This document shows, in pieces, positions 35,813-47,126 of a stretch of DNA of 64,000 nt. Each line of letters starts with the position of its first letter. Positions within the stretch are counted from its first letter, which is position 1. A program made the translations under genes and the position numbers. The stretch is from contig JAGFMI010000001.1 in assembly GCA_021030905.1 (NCBI GenBank), positions 3,143,230-3,207,229 of the forward strand, in the 5' to 3' direction. This stretch comes from Pyrenula massariospora. Lineage: Eukaryota > Ascomycota > Eurotiomycetes > Pyrenulales > Pyrenulaceae. The notes below the pieces were generated by a model. The model had not been told where the DNA came from. It was given only the letters and a program-made list of their open reading frames with translations, and made no database searches.

Positions 35813-37736
35813 TCAATACCGCGGCGGGGTGTACGAGCGAACTGTTCGACTACCCTCTTTTCCATCTGCTCGGCGGTAGGTCATGGAGATATGTCTTGGG
35901 TCCTCATACTGCTCATCGCCAGGGTATGGTGAGTCATCGGCGGCAATAGCTCCAGTAATGTATTTGCGATTAGTCCCATTCGCCTGTTGAACCTGCTGAG
36001 GCACTGTGTCTGGGCGCATTCCTGACTTCATGGGTTGGTTGTAGGACGTAGCGTACGCCGGAGAGTGAGCTCGCTTGCTACCACTGATATCTGGCATTGA
36101 GTACTGCTTTCGGACAGGATCGTACCTTGGAGTTGGCGGTTGATCAACAGGAATAGCCGGGGTCGTGTATTGAGGAGTAGGAGGCTTCGGATCACTCTGA
36201 CCAGGTTGGAGAAGAGACTGCAGTTGGGGCAGCTGAGGGCGCATTTCTTGGATAGGGCTGGGCTCTGCCTCGATAGCTGGAGGCAGGCAACGAGGCGAGG
36301 TATGGGGTTGCCAGTATTGTTGCGAGCCCGACGAGCGGCGGTTAAGAGCTTCAGATGACGTAGCAAGTGGTGCCAGTGGACTTTGGCGTTGGTGCGGCAC
36401 AGAATACTGAGGCGTGATGGGTTGGCCGTATGGATATGGGGAAGGATGTTGGTAGGGAGCAGCCACCATAGGAGGCGGGCCCATCGGGGGCGCTTGGACA
36501 TCTGGTTGTTGTCCGTCATATGCAGATCGAGGATCGCTGTGGTAAGAGTGAATGCTCATCGAGCGGCGGCGATCAACAGGTGTTCCAGGTCCAAAGTCAT
36601 CAGCCGGAATTGCGTAGCCATGAATATCGCTGAACTCATCCTTTCCTTCTTTACGCTTCCTCATGCGAACGTCTCTCCGGATTCTGACCCGGCAACCTTG
36701 GTCTGCCAAATTCTTACTTAGACTAGTACTCTCTGCTAAGCCTGGGAATTTCTTCGCACTGTAGACCTGGAACGGGGCGGTGCACACCTCCAATCGATGC
36801 TGCAAACCGTCCCAGTCTCTGGGTTTCTGCGCAGTGTTCGATGATGCAGGACGTTCTGATTTCGTAGGGATCGGTCTAGCAGGATCTGCATCTTCGGGAT
36901 TTTTGACCTGCTCGTACAAATTGAAGCTCAGGCGATAGTGGCCTTCATGGCGGACAGAAAGGTCGGGAAAAATAAAATAGCCAGCCGGGTCTGGGCGTTC
37001 CAGGTAATTGGTAGCAGCAACATGCTGGCCAGTCAGAACCGCCACGTTTGGAGGGATTGGGGTTTTGCTTGGGTGTGGTTGAGCAATCTTGCGAGCCATG
37101 GCCAAGGACGCATACATCACGAAGGATGCATCATGAGTTTGCGTAATGTCGAGCAGCCGACCGTCAGCCGTCGCTTGGAAAACCTGGAGTTTCACGACTG
37201 GGGGAGGGTCAACAGGACGGCGATCGGCCGAAGCTGTCAAAATTAGCTGGCTTCTGTCATTGAAGTGGACATATCTTACACTTAGCACCAGCACCACAAG
37301 CTCGAGCACGCTCTGGCTGTTGCATAACATGGAGCTTGTAAGTCAACGTCCTGCCATCAACGGTTTGGCGGGAGTACTCCGCAAAGGTCTCGTTTGCAGG
37401 CTTGTCCATGATTGCGTCAACGTATTCGTAGTACCAGTAGTGGGCCTCCCAGTACTCTGGGCGTTCAAAGTCTGGGTGGTCGTACGCTCTGTAAGGGATT
37501 CGAGTACGTGGAAGCTGAAAAGGAGGTGGAGTGATATCAGGAGCAAAAAGGCTAGCGAGAGGCGGTAATTGAATTACTTTATCTGGTTGAGATATGGGGT
37601 TCAGCCGATCGTGGACAGTATCTGTTTGTGATCTGTTCTCAAAATGTTCTTCGACAGTAGATACGGAGGGAGGGGCCCCTCCAAGCTCCTGCGGAGGATT
37701 GGACGGGGTGTGAGCAACGAGAGAAGAACCTGCCAT
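35813..37736 (-). CDS. veA: VeA velvet-family global regulator
   Basis: Velvet-domain DNA-binding regulator that, with VelB and LaeA, links light to development and secondary metabolism; shuttles into the nucleus. 625 aa in two exons (37736-37280, 37233-35813) around a 46-bp intron (GTAAGA donor, TTGACAG acceptor). The join restores ERARACGAGAKSSADRRPVD, the family signature, and the intron position is typical. The velvet domain runs about 128-330 (LTYKLHVMQQPERARACG, PAGYFIFPDLSVRHEGHYRL). A basic NLS-like cluster (RRDVRMRKRKEGK) follows. The C-terminal half is Pro/Gln/Tyr-rich and disordered, as in other VeA proteins. Odd: about 110 residues precede the usual VeA start, including an aromatic block at residues 82-108; Met110 would give a normal-length N-terminus. 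VosA, VelB and VelC are excluded by the PPPVVKLQVF and SADRRPVD blocks. Confidence 0.94.
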
Positions 37737-38059
37737 AATGAATGTTAGATTACGAGCAAAACTTTTAATATTAATGGAGAAACCATGAATGATGAAGAAC
37801 GAAAGCGTGACCTGGAGAAAAAAGTACAAGGGGTGGGAGCATCGTTTATGTGGGTTTGGGAATTCCTCCTCCACGGAGCAGGAAATCGCAAGCCACTCTG
37901 TGCTTGCCCACGGGCACACAACTTTTGCGTTCCATAATCCGACGAGATAGCTTGGTTCGACGAATGGCGCATGATACCAGAAGCAAGACTGTAAACAACG
38001 CGCTGAGCACGTACCAAAAGCCCTTTAAAGCGTACCAGTCTTCTCTGAACACGTGCGCT
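37737..38059. other. veA 5' leader region
   Basis: Upstream of the veA ATG the frame stays open but without an in-frame ATG until past 37919. Out-of-frame ATGs and short frames occur on the minus strand in this leader, so upstream open frames in the veA mRNA are possible. Confidence 0.4.
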
Positions 38060-38587
38060 TTAAGATAATGCCGGATTGAGGACTAAAGGCGTAACTTTCC
38101 AGAACGACGAATATTTCCCAGCAGAATGGCGCAAGTTTGGTGGTGTGGAAATGTCGGTAAACCAACCCAGGTAGTTCAACACCCAATGCTCCTCTTCCGA
38201 TGTGATCTCACGACCCTTTTGCTCTTCAACAACTCGAATTATGCAATGCCTTTCGTGAGGTGGAAAGTCCGAAGCCGAATTGAAGTGAGAACCAAGTTGA
38301 GCGAGCAGGTTCCTCTGGTGATCAGTGTCCGCCGTCATGTAATAGGTAAACCAATCCGGCTCAAACTTTAATTCTCTAAAAGTCGTCCACGACCGTAGAG
38401 CGACTGTTGGGAGCGCTTCCTCGGGACCGTGGGTGAGGAAAGCAAATATGTGGTGAAGTCGAATTGAGGCGACGAGGTCGCTTGGAACACCGAATGTGGT
38501 GAGGGACTGGGGGTGATACAGTGAGCAGGAAGCCAGGAGTTTTAAGAGAGATTCGGCCACTTGGAGACGAGGAAGAGAGTGGAGCAC
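38060..38587 (-). CDS. unknown protein, likely 3' exon of an unresolved gene
   Basis: A 175-codon frame ending at 38060 with natural-looking composition (for example EPDWFTYYMTADTDHQRN and EEEHWVLNYLGWF) and no known motif. It has no ATG near its left end, so it must be the last exon of a longer gene or part of a broken one. Directly upstream the same frame continues for another 104 codons (to 38902) past a single TAG at 38593-38591, and another frame nearby also has coding-like pieces (LLRSCLSSLVGDLPLHAH). I could not find introns that join them. Same strand as veA, which begins 320 bp downstream. Confidence 0.4.
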   Translation of the reverse strand: MLHSLPRLQVAESLLKLLASCSLYHPQSLTTFGVPSDLVASIRLHHIFAFLTHGPEEALPTVALRSWTTFRELKFEPDWFTYYMTADTDHQRNLLAQLGSHFNSASDFPPHERHCIIRVVEEQKGREITSEEEHWVLNYLGWFTDISTPPNLRHSAGKYSSFWKVTPLVLNPALS

Positions 38588-41500
38588 CCACTACTTGCTG
38601 GGCTCTGCGCCCGGTTGGAAATGGACTGGGGGGTGAGGAGACGAGTGTGACTGGGGGGCAGGGTGACCGGGGGGGTCAAGATGAGGGTGAGATGAGAGAG
38701 GCGGATGGGTTCGCCGGTTCAAGGGAGGCGGCAAGCCACCGGAGTTCGTTGTCCTACTCGAGATGGTGTGCGTGTAGGGGGAGATCACCGACGAGGGAGG
38801 AGAGGCAGGACCGAAGGAGTTTGGCGGGTCGCTGGCATTTCTGGTACGGAAATCGGCTGTGGGCAAGATTGGGCGAAATTCCAAGCGAAGCTGTCCCAGC
38901 ACGCAAGGATGGCGACGCCAGGACTCAGATTGTTACGCGTACCAGACCATACCACTTGACCCCAAAGGGACAGCCACACTCGCCGCCAGACCCATGCTGC
39001 CGTTACAGCATGAGCCACGCACCGGCGAAAAGAAGGGTCACATCCACGGCCGATGCCTATTCCCAAGTCATGGAGACGGCGATGATATGATGGGAGCATA
39101 AAGGGGCATTCGAGTCTTCTCTCGCATGACTGGTCCTGACGCCAAAGCTACATTTGATCCTCCGTCAGCTGGCCCTTTCGACACCCTCCTTCGTCCTCAC
39201 GTCGTCGTGGGGAATTACGGATGTGGTGTGCGTCTTCCCGGCTAGCGTGCAGCAGGCTGCGCTTCTCAACTACGCGCGCATTTCTTTTTGCGGCGATTGC
39301 AGGACAAGCTCATATCTGGCTGATATGCCTGAGCAATGAGATGATTGCTGAAGCACCGCCTCGAGAAGCACAACACCTGTGGCGGAGGATTTTCCGATTG
39401 CCTTACACACACCCGTCTGCGGGGATGGACGGGGCTCCAGCCCAATGGCCACTGACAGTCCCATTGCCACAGCAGCGGTCGCACGTCAGGGCGATTCAGC
39501 TTTGGGATCCCCATCACGACGGTCGAATGTGACATTGTGCCCGCACATCTCTCAACACCACGCGGGTTTTGGATCATCGCCACCCTCCCCGTCCTCTCTC
39601 TCTCTCTTCGTATCAGGCTCGGTTTCGTTCGTGGTATCGCGCGGTATGAAGTAATCTACCAGCAATTAGCCGCTGGTTGGTGGGACGGGTGGGACCCCAC
39701 CCATCACCATCTCGCCCCGGTGTCCCTGGACCTCCGTCTCCGAAAGGCCTTCCTTACCTAAGGCTACCACTAAAAGTCTGAGACCGTTGGCCGTGATCTC
39801 GGGTTTGGCCCTCTTGGTAGCCAGTCACATCGGCAAGTCTCGCCCTGCCCAGGCAAGCGGATTCGGGCGTGTTTGGGGGCATTCTTACCCGCGATGACGG
39901 GGGGCCCCAAAACATGACTCGGTGGCGCTCTCTGTCCTCCCCAGGGCTCGTGAACGACTCCCCTACAATTGGATCCCGTTCACTTTTCGAGCAAAAATAG
40001 AGTAATCGCCAGCAGGGTCCCTTAACGGCTCGACAATAGATACCTCTGATCAACGTGAACAGCTTCTTGGACTCGGTTGCTATCTCCTGCCGTGTTCTAA
40101 ACTCCTGGCAGTGTTTCTGTCCCACTGGACGGAGTCTGATCGCAGGCCAAGCGACCCGTTCCGTGGGCATCAGGCAACGAATCCCCTGGCTGGGGAGACG
40201 CTAGTCTACTCGAGTTTTGTTTCGTCACGGTCGTCGTCGTGACACTCGCAGGCTCGGTGCTGACCTTGCAAACCGGTTCCTGTCCGAGTCGTTGCAGGAA
40301 ATGTCACGATCAACCAATGAGCCCAAATAGGGCAAATGCAGCCCTTTGGAACCGCCTGCGTTCTGGGGCTGAAAGCCTAAAACCTCATCCCGTCCAATCC
40401 CGGTATAGCGGATCGCTTGGCCCTGCACCGGCAGACCATCCCCGCCTTTAGGGTACGCTGGAAGAGATATTATAGCCTCATCGATGTCAAAATTTGCCTT
40501 TTCCATGCATACTTATTGTTCTACCACTCTTCGTAATCTGCCTGCGTCACTGGGGCAGCGCGAAACAAACTTCGAAGGGTGTCAAACCGGCGAAGACTGC
40601 TGCCGACCAAGCTGGCCCACTGCTACCCACAGGCATCACTCTTTCCGTCGATTAATTCCCAGCGACCCGCCTCGCTGTGTGCGCAGAGAGTCCCAAGCTC
40701 CTGACACGCTCTGGATATCCACTCACGCGGTCACACGGTGTCTTAGCAGGGCAAACTTCCCACGGAGGGAGGGTTGGAGTCGCGCCGCGAGAAATTCGAT
40801 CATGCGCTTCTAAGTAACCCCATTCAACCGGATTTGCCTTTTATGCCTATCTCAACTCGTCCGCTCCTCAAATGATAGCCCGTAGTCAGGGATTCGAACA
40901 CTTGAAGCAAAAGCAGATCGTGGAATGGGCTCGGGATACAACAGGCATTCTAGCTTTTCAGCTGCCGCAAGTTGCGCAATTATAGAATTTATAGATATCA
41001 CTGGCCACGTATTCTGGAAGGGCCTGCAGATCATTGTCGCACTGTGTAACAGAGAGCGCTTTTTGGTAAACTACACACAGAAAGTGCCGGGGCAACCCGC
41101 CGGCCAGCGGCTAGGATAACCATGTCTGCAATGCTCCATGTGCCTGGTCTTTGCCAAGCGCAGCAGATGAAGTAGACGTGGCATGCGTCTCTGACTGCCC
41201 GTTGTGTTAAGGAATTGTCACAGCAATCTCTGTCGGCGGCCATTATTGGAATACCATCGACGAGGACTGACCCCTTTAGGAGAATCGCCACCATCTTCAA
41301 ATCTTCATGCGTCCGAAAGAAACCAATCTTCATCAGGCAGGTACTCAGCCGCTCGATCTATCTTGGGTTGCCATCGACAGCAACCCCTGACTACTTTTGA
41401 ACGCCGTGATATTCTGGATGGAGGTCGTCAACAAACCGGAGCTTAGCGCTCGTCAAAACCACATTCAGCCGTCTTGTACGCGTGTCACACAATTTTAGAA

Positions 41501-44500
41501 GCTTCTTACCGTCCTCGAGTGCAATTCATACAAGCAGCCGACCTGCTAGTACACAACTATGACCGCGTTGAGCGGGACTGTCCCGTATCCGGCAGCCTTC
41601 TTTCGCGTGATGATTAACAAAGCCAAACTATGACTTCTGCGATCTCCTTTTGATGCAGTCGTGTTTGAGAGCACCAACTAAGCCAGGCCTTCCCTCCTTT
41701 GTCGCACAACACACCATCATTCCAACCCGGCCTCGTGGCCGTGTCGAACCATTGGGCGGTAATTCTCCGGACAATTTAAGCTTCTGAAACATACAGCACA
41801 CCATCCTCCCCCGGTGACCACCAGTGTTTAGAACAGCAGCCTCCAAGGTCGCTTTCGCTTGTCTAGCCTCGCTGTCTCTCCGAATATCACCTTCTCACAG
41901 CGACAGCGTCATGGGTTCGGGTTTCTGGTGGATAGCATCCTGCATTCAGAGAAAAGTGGCTCTTCCACCGCCTACTCCTTTCGCGTGCAAATCGAGATCG
42001 GCCGAGGGAGTCCCACAGGTCAAAATCACAACAGCCCTGGATGTGAGACAAACAGGGACTCGTGCAATGGAAGCCACTATGATCACGCCTGCACCAGGAA
42101 GCCTGCGTCGTTGACACCTGCAAAGAGCGCTCTGCCGGCAACCGCCCGGCACGTGCTCTCAGGGCATGACCTCTGACTTGTCCTTCCGAGCTCGAAGTCA
42201 GACGTTGCTGCAGCATCCCGCGAACGATCTCCTCCGGCGTCGGCATCGGACCGTCAAGCCATTATTACTTTTCTTAAGCAGAGCCTGACATGGGCTTTCG
42301 AGGCTCTTGTATCAGGCAAGGTATAGTGCGATTGATCTGTCGCTCCAAGACTGAACCAGTTCCATGCTGGCACAAATTGCGAAATAGACTGGACGCTGTG
42401 ACCGTTTCGCTTGGGAAAAGCCGGCCATGAAGGCACGCCGGAGAATCACGTCTGCAGGTCCTTCCGCACGCAAACGCCCTCGTCCTCGTCTTACATGACG
42501 ACGGGCTATGATCCCGACATGTGAATTTGATGGCTTACTTCGTCACTTGATCAGAGCTCTTTCTGAAGGTCAACTCAATTTTTCACTCTTGACAAGCAGC
42601 AGGACTTGCGACAGAGCTTGTGTCTACCAGAGCCGCCTGCTGTCTTCAACGACAAAGTTTGTGAAGCTAATTGTGAACAGGAATCAAGCGTTTCACAACG
42701 AGGAAAACACATCCGGACGCGCCGTCTCTATTTTGCGCGGCATGTTACTTACCCTGTGGTTTGTAAAGGCAGACTGAGCAGTGTCTTCATGCTCGCACTT
42801 CGAGAGTAAGAATTGAAGCCGCAACTGCATGAACTGTCCTATAGCGGCCGCTATGCAATTACTGCTGCGCGCCAGCTGCAGAGTTGGCCTAATATTTGCG
42901 GTCATTCCCTTGAATTTAGATTCCTGTCGCTCTCACTAAATGCCTTGCCCTGTTTTTCATTATTTTGGTCTTGTCCGCTCTGTCTCGACTAGCTTGATAA
43001 AAACCCTCTGAACTTGAACTTCCTAGGTCATTTGTACTGTCATGGTCAGCACTGTACAAGCCGTTGTCCTCCCAATGACATGTTGTTCGCTTTACAATCT
43101 CATCTTACATTGATCATTCATGGTGGAAAAATTGAATGAACTGAAAATCATATAGACTTTTAGAATCAAAGTCAAAAACTACGTGTTGAAATTACAGATT
43201 AATGCATTATTTAACTTTACTTTGGCTTGTTTTGGCGAACACCTATCCAGTCTTAGCTTGTTGCGTTTCTGCGGCTTGCATCTGCTGATATTTGCTCAGT
43301 CTTACCTTGTTTCGTTTCTGCATCAATGTCTATGCTAAGGTCTGATCAAGGGGGTCAACAAAGAATCCTACCTGGCTCCTGGAATCCTCGAAACGCCCAA
43401 CCTGGGTACGGCCCAACTGACCTCACATGAACCACACCTCGAATCCAAAAAGCTCATGGCTTCCCGGGCCTCGTGTTGCCAGGTTCACGACCGGCATGTG
43501 ATGTGCCTTGGACGCGACGCGGGCACCGAAATCCCCGGCCATCTCGAACTCCGCGTGAGATCTCGTGACGAGCCCAGACTCTCAATCTGCCGACGGCGTC
43601 CAGGGTAGAATGACGTGAAACCCTCATGATTTGACCGCAATCCGGGAACTCACTTGTATCTCTCCCAGCTCCGCCGTTGAGTCGAGAGCGTACTCAAGTC
43701 GGTCGAGAGCGGGCCTGGCTGGGTAAAATAATCATTGCCATTCATTCATTCAGCTCGAAGGCTTTGATCCAGGGTAGGTCGCCTCGCACGAAACTATATC
43801 TCTCCGACGCGAAACTGGCAACCGGTCCAAGACACTCGCGTGGGCAGGCGTAATAGAGTTGATGAATTTCTTACCGGCTACAACGACCTAATAACCCCAT
43901 AAAAGTACATCGCCTTCCCCCCCCAAACCAAAAGCAGCCACACCCTCAATCACATTAGGCTCACGGCTGCTACCATACTATGCGCAAACCGTCTTTCCCT
44001 CTCATCTCGCCCCGAGAAGGACGGCACGGCACCCAACGTGATGGGATAGGACCGGGTTTGGCTCACCTTACCTTTCCTTACCTGTTTCCAAAAACAAAGA
44101 CTTTGTCGACGGTGTCGAGGTTGCCGAAGTATCCCAGCCAGCTAATACCCGGCTAAGGACAGACTGAACTGAACCGGCTTGGGTTGGCTGTTTGGAGTTC
44201 TCAAGGACGTTGACGTTTACGTTGTCGAGATGGCTGGGAGTTTGGGGAGGTTTGTTGGTGGTATATTCGGGGAGACGACGGGGTAGGGGTCTGGCTTGTG
44301 ATTTGGTACTTGAGGGGTAGGAATTACTGAACTGGGAGCGGTGGTGAGGGGTTGGTGCTTGGGTGGTGAGATGGACTGTGGGCGGTGATGGGAGGGGGTG
44401 TAGAACGTTGTTTGGGGTTCGTACATGTACTTTGTAGATAGAGTTCAGGAGTTTATATCTACCCAGGCGTAGATATTAGAGTGATCTCTGAGCATATGGG

Positions 44501-44763
44501 TGAACGATCCAAGTACACAAGACCTCAGGATAAAAATGCGAAGACTAAAGCGAGCCATTTACTTCAAAGTATAGTACATACAAAGTCAGAAACAATGGCC
44601 ATCCCTCACCAATGCATGTTTCCAACAGCATGAGGAATATGCAACACGCTCTCGGTCAGACAGTACGCCAAAGACAATCATCGCCTAATCAAAAATGCCA
44701 ATGAACGCCAGCCCTCGCTTTAAGATCTGTCCTCTCAAATCCACGACATCAACCAAACACCCC
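38588..44763. other. long gene-free stretch right of veA
   Basis: Apart from possible 5' exons of the unresolved gene (38588 to about 39100), I find no supported gene over about 5.6 kb. Many overlapping frames under 140 codons lie on both strands. One near-perfect 25-bp direct repeat is listed separately, and a CT run is at about 39592-39606. A short GTTCGAATC-type string near 40889 on the minus strand is not part of a foldable tRNA. Confidence 0.5.
43248..43321. repeat. 25-bp direct repeat, two copies
   Basis: Copies at 43248-43272 and 43297-43321 differ at two bases (CAGTCTTAGCTTGTTGCG versus CAGTCTTACCTTGTTTCG at the start) and are 49 bp apart, one start to the next. They lie in an AT-rich part of the gene-free stretch. 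Confidence 0.75.
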
Positions 44764-45754
44764 TCAATCCTCACCCCCATCCCCATCAAGCGCACTCTCC
44801 TTATGATCCCCCCTCTCCTCCCCTTTCTCCTCCCCTTTCTCCTCCCCCTCCTCCTTCCTCCCCATCCTCCCCCGACTCGACCTCAACGCCCCCCTCCTCG
44901 CCTCCACCACCCCCCTAACCCACACCTTCTCCCCCTCCTCATCCTCCCGGGGCACCCTCACCCTCCCCACCCCGCTCGGCTCCATATTAATATAAACATT
45001 CTCCCACGCCCCCCTCTCCACACTGAACAAATCATGACTAATCCCAATCCAATTAATCCCCTTTTCTTTTAGCACGACTTGATTAAACCACTCCCACGCC
45101 TCCCGATGCAGCTTCCCGTTCGCATAGTCATGTAACTGTTTGGGGGAGCGCCAGTAGGACACGTTCATCATCTCGTTGCCGCCGTCGCGGTCGCTGCTGT
45201 TGATCCAGCCCGTCTGGCCCAGGAAGCCGGTGGTGCGCGGGTCGAGCGCGTCGAGGTCCTTGCACATTTTGCTCATGTACTTGCCCATCTTGCGGAAGCT
45301 GGGGGAGAGGAGGCCGAGGGGGTGGTTGCAGCGGGCGGAGAGGAGGAAGACGGTGACGGGCTCGGCGGAGGGGGTGGAAGGGAGGTTGCCGTGTGGGTCG
45401 GGGATTTGGTAGGTGGTTTTGGTTGGGATGACGTTGTCGAGGAGGCGGTTGCGGGTAAGGCCGAGGGTGGTGAGGAGGGTGGAGAGTAGGCGGAGGGTGA
45501 GGAGGGCGATGGGGGCGAGGGTGGTGTAGCGGGTGGGGAGGGGGAGGAGGAGGAGGAGGGTTTGGAGGGCGGCGCCGAGGGCGAGGAGGGTGGGGAGGGA
45601 GAAGATGTTCTTGATGGCCTAGAAGAGGGGGTTAGCGGGGTCGGGGTGAATGGTGTTGGGGGAAAGTGATTCGTACGATGGGTGTCCTTGGACCGGAGAG
45701 GATTTGCGTCCTGGGACGCTTCTTCGTGGGCTCGAATATCGGGGTGAGCGCCAT
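44764..45754 (-). CDS. af470-like monooxygenase-fold protein (former DUF4188)
   Basis: 310 aa in two exons (45754-45677, 45618-44764) with a 58-bp intron (GTACGA donor, CTTCTAG acceptor), phase 0. The N-terminus is short and basic, followed by one or two hydrophobic helices (about residues 32-75, rich in Leu) and then the domain proper: VTVFLLSARCNHPLGLLSPS, GFLGQTGWI, MMNVSYWRS and HREAWEWFN, ending with GAWENVYINMEPSG. These blocks match the dimeric alpha/beta-barrel family named after af470 of the fumagillin cluster, whose member takes part in polyketide oxidation. The last 45 residues are a Lys/Glu/Gly-rich low-complexity tail (EEGEEKGEEKGEE). No polyketide synthase is nearby, so the substrate is unknown. 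Confidence 0.85.
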
Positions 45755-47126
45755 GGGAGCGGTGGGATAAGGTAAGTCGGAAAGGAGGAAATATAAAGAG
45801 ATCACAATAAAAGTAGGGGGAGGACCTTGCTCAACGAAATATTCAAATTGGAGTTAAGCATAAACAGACAATAAAAAGGGTGGCTCAATTAACACTTATT
45901 ACTTATACTTCTCACATCACGCGTGCAGCGTCGCCTTGCTTTGCACACTTCATTCGTAATCGATCGAATCCTGACTGTGGAGTTGTATTGCCCAAAGGAA
46001 ACATTGTCGGAGTTGAAAAGTCCATGGCTCGTACGTAAGTCTACTGATGACGGTGGCGCGGGTGGATAAAAAATCGCACCATGGCGTCTTGACATACCAA
46101 GAGAGTGTCAGGCTGGGGAAGGCGTAAGGCTTGGAGTTCTCCCGGCGCGCGACACGGCCGTAAGGGAGGCGGAAGTCCACGGCAATACGCAACGTGGCGA
46201 CGCAGAGAATTGACGTTAATATCGCCATTGGAAACGCAAGCCTGACTTCTTCTGCTTTTGACGAGAAGAGCATTTGTGGAACCACAGGGTCTTGTCGGAT
46301 CTCAATACGGTGTTTAATTTGCGAGATGCGGTGGCACGGTTAGCGCGGACAGCGTAGGAATTTTTTTAATTTTTAGCAACTGCATTTCCCTGACTTGGCT
46401 GGGACGCGGCCTTTTGCGCGAAAGGAATCACACACTAATCGTGATGAGACTTGAGGGTGCCACACTTGCAAAATTGCTCTAAAGACTCCAACCATGCGGT
46501 GCGAGCCGATTGATCTGGGGAAGCCACGGCTAGCCAAATGTCACCGCAGCTAATTCTACAACGCAATACGGGAACTCGTAGAGATGAAAACCTTAGAGAA
46601 TGGCTGATAAGTGCTCGTCGCATATGAGAAATAAATATTCAAATCTACGCTCCTTAAAGTAGGGGGTTAGTGTACGGAGGAACATGCCAAAGAGTAGATT
46701 TATCGTTAACTTCGAGATATAGGATCGAGGTATCTCTGTGGCAGCTAAGCATTTGAAGTTGACAAGAGACCTTTCAGGGCCCTGCAGTCATGACGTTGCT
46801 TTTCACAATATTGCAACTCAATGCAATATCCAGTCTGAACCTGTGGCTGGTTGCCTCTATGAGAGACGAGATATCTCAACCAGCTTGCAGGCGACAAATC
46901 ACGCAATTAGAAAGAGCGAGCATTCACATGGCGCGCATGTTGAGCAGTGGGATAAAATGGGTGATTTTAAGTTAGTAGGGTTTAGATGGCATAGACGGAA
47001 AGGATTTGAGGAAAAGAAGAAAAGCCTGAGGGGGCAAGTATCCGGGGATAAAGAAAGAACATCTGAGGAAAAGGAGGAAAAGACTCAATGAAACATATTG
47101 AACCCGACTTACCTGCATCTCAATCA
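45755..47126. other. intergenic
   Basis: About 1.4 kb with no supported gene. A 111-codon minus-strand frame at 45950-46285 has a hydrophobic start (FPMAILTSILCVATLRIAV) but no further motif or cysteine pattern, so I leave it uncalled. Confidence 0.4.

Noticed and set aside
40880-40910. tRNA T-arm-like string (GTTCGAATC on the minus strand)
   Set aside because: The flanking bases do not pair into a T stem, and no D arm or acceptor stem can be found at the right distance.
44695-45072. Pro/Leu-rich plus-strand open frame
   Set aside because: Antisense to the charged tail of the af470-like gene; pure composition effect.
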